A DNA stretch of 64,000 nucleotides from Thozetella sp. PMI_491. Lineage: Eukaryota; Ascomycota; Sordariomycetes; Chaetosphaeriales; Chaetosphaeriaceae. Each line of letters starts with the position of its first letter. The stretch's first letter is position 1. The DNA is taken from assembly GCA_021432635.1 (NCBI GenBank), contig MU270033.1, forward strand, positions 266,649 through 330,648, written 5' to 3'. A program made the translations under genes and the position numbers. The notes under the pieces are model-generated. The model saw only the letters and a program-made list of their open reading frames with translations. It had not been told where the DNA came from and ran no database searches. Positions 59,743 through 64,000 of the stretch are shown in pieces.

Positions 59743-60587
59743 GCGTTAGGCGGCTAGCGTTGGGTTTTAAGCGTGACAGCGGGCCGGGCAGGAGCGATGC
59801 TGCCGAAAGTCTTGGGTGGTGCTTGTTCAGGCTCACATTTATAAGAACACTAGGGGGTTAACAGTAAAGCTTGTATAGAGCGCTTAGCCTAGCCTTTGTT
59901 CTACTCATCAGACCTGTTGTTAAAAGCCCGGTGTCTACTGACGGGTATTTGTTCTCCCTTTCACTTCCTTTTAGAAAACTGTATCTGCAGTTCTATCCCA
60001 GCATATTGAAGACGGGGAGCACGCAGCCAAGCAGCGGGCGAAACCACCACCACAAAGCACACACACACCGTAGTCTAGTAGCCGCAACGCGGTACCAATG
60101 CCACAGCCAGACACGTACAGCTCTGTGACAGGGCCGCTGGAACAGCGCAAGTCTAGGGATGGTGGGAGAGAACGGCGACGATATCAACCAGGCTCGATAC
60201 GTATCCAGCTCCGACCGGGACTAAATAGGTGTGTGATAGTAGATGAAGTGAACACCCGTGATGGCCACAGCAGTTTAGTACGAAGGTAAAGAAGATGGTC
60301 TTGGTGGTTTTTATCGGGTCTCTAGGGTGCCAAAAGAACGCGTTGATAACTGTAAAAACTGACCGATAGATGGGTAGCTAGATGGATGGATCGATGGATG
60401 GATCGATGCCCCCTTCCTTGGTCGGAACCAGCGAGGTCCTTCCTACTTATAGCTGACTCGGGTGGGGCTTATGGAGCCATTATAGGAACCTAAGCTCCTC
60501 CACTTAGCCAGCTTATCTACCTCAGCCGGCGAAAGAAAAATCCACCATAGCTCCCCGACTCCAATATAAAACCGCCCTCTCTAAGCG
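59743..60587. other. Intergenic, 0.85 kb with GATG/GATC microsatellite
   Basis: No supported gene. A short tetranucleotide array lies at 60381-60408 (alternating GATG and GATC units). Confidence 0.6.
60381..60408. repeat. Tetranucleotide microsatellite
   Basis: Seven four-base units of GATG with interspersed GATC. Confidence 0.85.
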
Positions 60588-61430
60588 TCACGTTAGGATC
60601 CACACAATAAGCTCCATCCTCGCCGGGACGCCATCCTCGACAACCCTCCTCTCCGCAGTATCCTCCGAGTCTTCTAGTTCAAAATCGTCTGCAAACTGCA
60701 TATTGCTCTCTACCTTGCTAGCCTCTCCCCTTTTCTTGCCAGAAGCTAAAGTGCTTCCGACAACGTGGTCCGACGTCTGGCGGACGCCATCCTTCCACCA
60801 GATCTTGCGCGCACGAATCCCCAACACAAAATCGTCAGAGTCCTCAACTCCGGTTGTACTCTCCCTCTCTCTCGCACGTCCTGCAGTTGCGCCCACAGAC
60901 GAGCCCGTGGTTGGCTCCGTTACGCCGCCCTCCGCCTTCATCTCGGTAGTTCTGGTCTTCGTCTCTGTCCAGCTGGCCCCCTTGGCGACCATTATTACCG
61001 TGATCATGTATAACGGCACCTCCAGACGCCTGGTTGTGATGTAGATCCTCACCTTGGGGGTCTCGAGGGATCTATACATATATTTCTCGTCTGGGATGAA
61101 TGTTCGCGTGAGCAGCTCCTTGACGGTGAGAACATCGCCTGTGCCGTGGCTGCGGCTAAACTTGGCGGATAGGCTGCCCGAACCGAATATCTTGGCCCAT
61201 ATGCTTCCCTCAGCCGATCTCATCTCCTTCATGCTGCGCGTAAAGCCCCGCTGAACATGCGGGCCGTCCCGAGGTTGGATCGATTGCGGGTCGACGGGTT
61301 CGGCCTCGTCTTTATTGAGCGGGAATTAGACATCCTCCTCTCCAAGGCCCTTTAGAATCGTACCGAGTATCAGATCCCCGTTTGGTGGCGGGGGAATGCG
61401 GAAGTCGGGGCACAGATGAGAGGACGGCAT
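60588..61430 (-). pseudogene. LGxIL-family protein, apparently broken copy
   Basis: The N-terminal segment begins at an ATG at 61430 and shows CPDFRIPPPP then GDLILGTIL, the same signature as the gene at the left window edge. The main frame carries IWAKIFGSGSLSAKFS, GDVLTVKELLTRTF, VPLYMITVIMVAKGASW and DDFVLGIRARKIWW. I recognise these as the successive blocks of an unnamed fungal family usually about 270-300 aa long. The reading frame seems interrupted about once between the N-terminal segment and the main part, so this copy looks non-functional or is misread. Function unknown; the blocks suggest a beta-rich fold. Confidence 0.6.
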
Positions 61431-61431
61431 A

Positions 61432-61995
61432 TTGGTCGGCTTCAAACCCCTAGCTCTCGTTCGTTTACTACTCGACACTGGCCTAGGCGATATTGATTCC
61501 AAGGATGACTACGGCCGTACGCCGCTGTCTTGGGCTGCTTGGAACGGACATGATGCCATTGTTCGGTTACTACTTGACGCAAGCAAAGTCGATCTTGATT
61601 TGAGGTATAACGAAGGTTGGATCCCACTAGAGAGTGCTTCTTCGAGCGGGCGCATGGGCGTTATCCGTCTATTACTCGATACAGGCCTGGTTGATGTTGA
61701 CTCAAAGGATAAAATGGGCAGGACTCATTCATCACAGGCTGCTTCGGGCGGGCATTTGGACGTCGTCCGCTTGCTAATCAACACAGGCCAAGTTGATGTC
61801 GATTCAAAGGATAAAAGTGGCCGCACTCCGTTGTCGTTTGCCGCTTCGAACGGACACTTGGACATTATCCGCTCGCTACTCGACACAGGCCGAGTTGACT
61901 TCGATTCAAAGGACAACGATGGTCAGACACTGCTGGTGTGGGCTAATTTGAACAGTGAAAAGGCCATCGTTCGGTTTTTGAAGACGCTAAAGTGA
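61432..61995 (+). pseudogene. Truncated ankyrin-repeat tail
   Basis: An open frame of 187 residues without its own ATG starts in mid-repeat (ALVRLLLDTGLGDIDSKD) and holds about five closely similar ankyrin repeats (GRTPLSWAAWNGHDAIVRLL, GRTPLSFAASNGHLDIIRSL), ending at a stop after FLKTLK. This is the usual C-terminal tail of fungal NACHT-ankyrin proteins. Similarity begins within about 15 bp of the start codon of the minus-strand gene, so a recombination junction probably lies near 61431-61445. No NACHT or effector part is present. Confidence 0.65.
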
Positions 61996-62411
61996 CAAGT
62001 CATTTTTGAGTCGCAATCAAGTACGACCTGTTCTATGCGAGAAAATATCCAGCAAGCTCAGGAATGATGCGTTAATCCACGTTCGATTAGAAATGTGTGT
62101 AGAGACACCAAGACAAGAGCACTCCCAGATGAACCAAAGAAAACAAGAGGAGGAATAATGGGCTATAATATATTCATGCCTTAGATATCATGTGTTAACT
62201 AACTAGATAGCCAATAAACGATGCGTGCTAGTCACCGGTATCCACGAAAATGGTGGCTAATCGCCTTGATTCCTAGCTAGCGTGTTGCATTCCTTCCACA
62301 TTTGCTGTGACACACTAGAATTGAGGGTTTCTAAAGTTAAATTACCTAACAAAATACAAGAACCCAAAGGCCTTGTAGAATATCGCAATCGCGTCTTTGT
62401 CACCGGACTAG
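61996..62411. other. Intergenic, 0.4 kb, AT-rich
   Basis: Between the ankyrin remnant and the GH23-like gene. No feature seen. Confidence 0.6.
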
Positions 62412-63167
62412 CTAGCAGAGACTGCCGCCTCCACAGAATCCCTGGCAGTTGTAGGAACCATCCAGATCCTGATCGTCACCGTACATGTCAAAGCCTTGAA
62501 ACCAACCGTTCAGGGTCTCGTGGATATAGTTGAGATTCTGCGGGAGCCCGTTGGACTGGCCCTCACCCGAGCAGGGATAGCCCTCAGTAATGCCCCGGCC
62601 CCCATTGAGCCCCCACCCGTCGTCAGCGTTGAACCAGCCGTTGTAGCTGCCGATAGCGTGCACGGCGTTCTGGCCCGAGGCGTCGAGCGCGCTCCGCAGC
62701 ACCCAGGCGCCGCAGTCGACGTTGTCCTGGATCGGAAACTGGCAGCTGCTCTGGCCATTCTGGCAGTTTGCCGGGTCACATTGCATGAGCCCCGGCGTCG
62801 GCCCGCCCTCGTTCGCGTCGCAGGACGACTCTTGCATGGCGAGGAAGGCGAGGATGGCTGGGTCGATGTTGTACTTCTTGCCCGAACTCTGGAAGTACTG
62901 GTCGTACTTTTGGCAAGGTTTCCCGACGCCGGTGTAGTACTCCGACAGGCTGATATGGGTCAGTTTGTTGATATCGAGGAACGGCGGGTTCCAGCCGTTG
63001 CCCTTGAGGCCCGAGTTGAGCCATGCCTCGGAACCGTTAGGGCCGCACGCGTTTGCGCCGCCCCGGGTTGGGCTGCAGGCACCCGTGGCCGCAGGGTTGG
63101 TCTGGGCAGCAGCGAACCCGTAGGCCAAGGCGGAAGCGGTAATGAGATGCTTAAATGAGCGGTCCAT
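62412..63167 (-). CDS. Secreted GH23-like (SLT lysozyme-fold) protein
   Basis: Intronless 251-aa protein with a signal peptide (MDRSFKHLITASALAYGFAAA). ILAFLAMQESSCDANEGGPTPGLMQC matches the soluble lytic transglycosylase signature (split here: E113 in MQESSC, then GLMQ). SYNGWFNADDGWG matches the second conserved block. There are about a dozen cysteines, suited to disulfide bonds, and a Gly/Cys end. Fungal GH23-like proteins probably act on bacterial peptidoglycan or related polymers. A minus-strand TATATAA lies about 71 bp upstream. Confidence 0.87.
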   Translation of the reverse strand: MDRSFKHLITASALAYGFAAAQTNPAATGACSPTRGGANACGPNGSEAWLNSGLKGNGWNPPFLDINKLTHISLSEYYTGVGKPCQKYDQYFQSSGKKYNIDPAILAFLAMQESSCDANEGGPTPGLMQCDPANCQNGQSSCQFPIQDNVDCGAWVLRSALDASGQNAVHAIGSYNGWFNADDGWGLNGGRGITEGYPCSGEGQSNGLPQNLNYIHETLNGWFQGFDMYGDDQDLDGSYNCQGFCGGGSLC

Positions 63168-63237
63168 ATTGCTTTGGATGTCTGTCGGTGTCGTTCGTTA
63201 GCATCAGACAATCGCCCCTGGGCGAATTGTACGAGCA

Positions 63238-63244
63238 TTATATA
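63238..63244 (-). promoter_or_regulatory. TATA box of the GH23-like gene
   Basis: TATATAA on the minus strand about 71 bp before the ATG at 63167. Confidence 0.5.
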
Positions 63245-64000
63245 GTCGATGCCTTAGTTACATTCTTCTACCTCCTCCCAGTCGCCTCTTGACTTTAACC
63301 CTCTCGGAGCCCGTAAAAGTGGCCGTCGGGAAGCCAGTGTTGGATCGGCCAATTGGATAGCCGGTTATGTTACAACGACGCGCCCCGGCCCGAATACGGC
63401 GCAACTAATCAGCGGCCTATGGGTTATTTCTATAACCGTAAACGGAAGTCTTGACAAATAGAGGTTGTCATTTCACCAAGTATTGTTCGTTGTAAAACGC
63501 AGGATTCAGGTAGAAGCATTAACTAGCTAAGTACGATGCTGCTTTTCATTCAATAATGTGAGCTCGTGTCCAACTCGCCACCTGCGTTGGGCAGGGAGCT
63601 TCCCTAAGCGGCAGGCAGCGGGTGATGATATACAATTTGCTCGTACATGCAGCGGCTAAAGATCGATCGGTACGAGGTATTCGAAGGTAGCCCAAGTGCT
63701 CCTGGGAATTATTGGCATGTGCCCCTTGTTCTCTAGATCCCTTTATTTTTCTCGCCGGGTCTACCGCCAGGTTGTAGAAGGCCTCAGGCGTTTTCGATTA
63801 CTGTGGTATTGACCTAGTCTTTTTTAGAGCGCATTAAGATGCTTCACATTGCTACCTTATCTTTGAACTTTCCCCGGCGAATTACCTTAGTTGGATGACT
63901 GCCGACGTCCTTAATTAAAATGTCGGGTCGGAATCGCAATAGCCCTGCTCCTCATGGAGTTATGAAAAGTATTCATTGTTTCATCCTAAGTAACTAGCAA
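63245..64000. other. Intergenic to window end
   Basis: No supported gene, repeat or RNA. Confidence 0.6.

Overview
This window is nuclear DNA of a filamentous ascomycete, most likely a sordariomycete. Genes carry short introns (about 49-124 bp) with GT-AG borders and CTAAC/CTGAC-type branch points. The protein families are typical of these moulds: LaeA-like methyltransferase, NLR-like ankyrin proteins, PTH11-type receptor, 2EXR, DUF8021, eqolisin and a class II-type peroxidase. I assembled exon models by hand. In each spliced CDS given with a full exon list below, the exon phases close exactly, which is good internal support. I saw no rRNA, convincing tRNA, CRISPR array or intact transposon.

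Left third (1-19.1 kb): a defence- or allorecognition-like accessory block. It holds the start of an unnamed fungal protein (1-126, minus), an SDR oxidoreductase, a 7-exon LaeA-like methyltransferase, a 1273-aa ankyrin/DWRR-module/subtilase protein, a head-to-head 321-aa protein of unknown function, and a >2000-aa NLR-like protein (alpha/beta-hydrolase-like domain, degenerate NACHT, long ankyrin array, SPRY).

Middle (20-36.5 kb): secreted and surface proteins (Thr-rich repeat protein, haem peroxidase with a Gly-rich tail, two-TM Ser/Thr-rich protein), a small Myb/SANT-like nuclear protein, a 1026-aa adenylation-domain/TmpA-like membrane fusion, and a G1 glutamic peptidase.

39-48 kb: a compact metabolic cluster. 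It contains an ACS-family MFS transporter, an enoyl-CoA hydratase, an NtaA-type FMN monooxygenase and a second Dal5-like MFS transporter. Uptake plus oxidative breakdown of a small organic (nitrogen- or sulfur-containing) acid is a reasonable guess.

51-64 kb: a rhodopsin/PTH11-like membrane protein, a DUF8021 secreted protein, a 2EXR protein, Mediator subunit 18, a dienelactone hydrolase, a broken second copy of the family seen at the left edge, a truncated ankyrin tail one base away from it, and a secreted GH23-like protein.

The best candidates for something undescribed are the subtilase/321-aa divergent pair and the unnamed LGxIL family present at both ends, both close to NLR-type genes.
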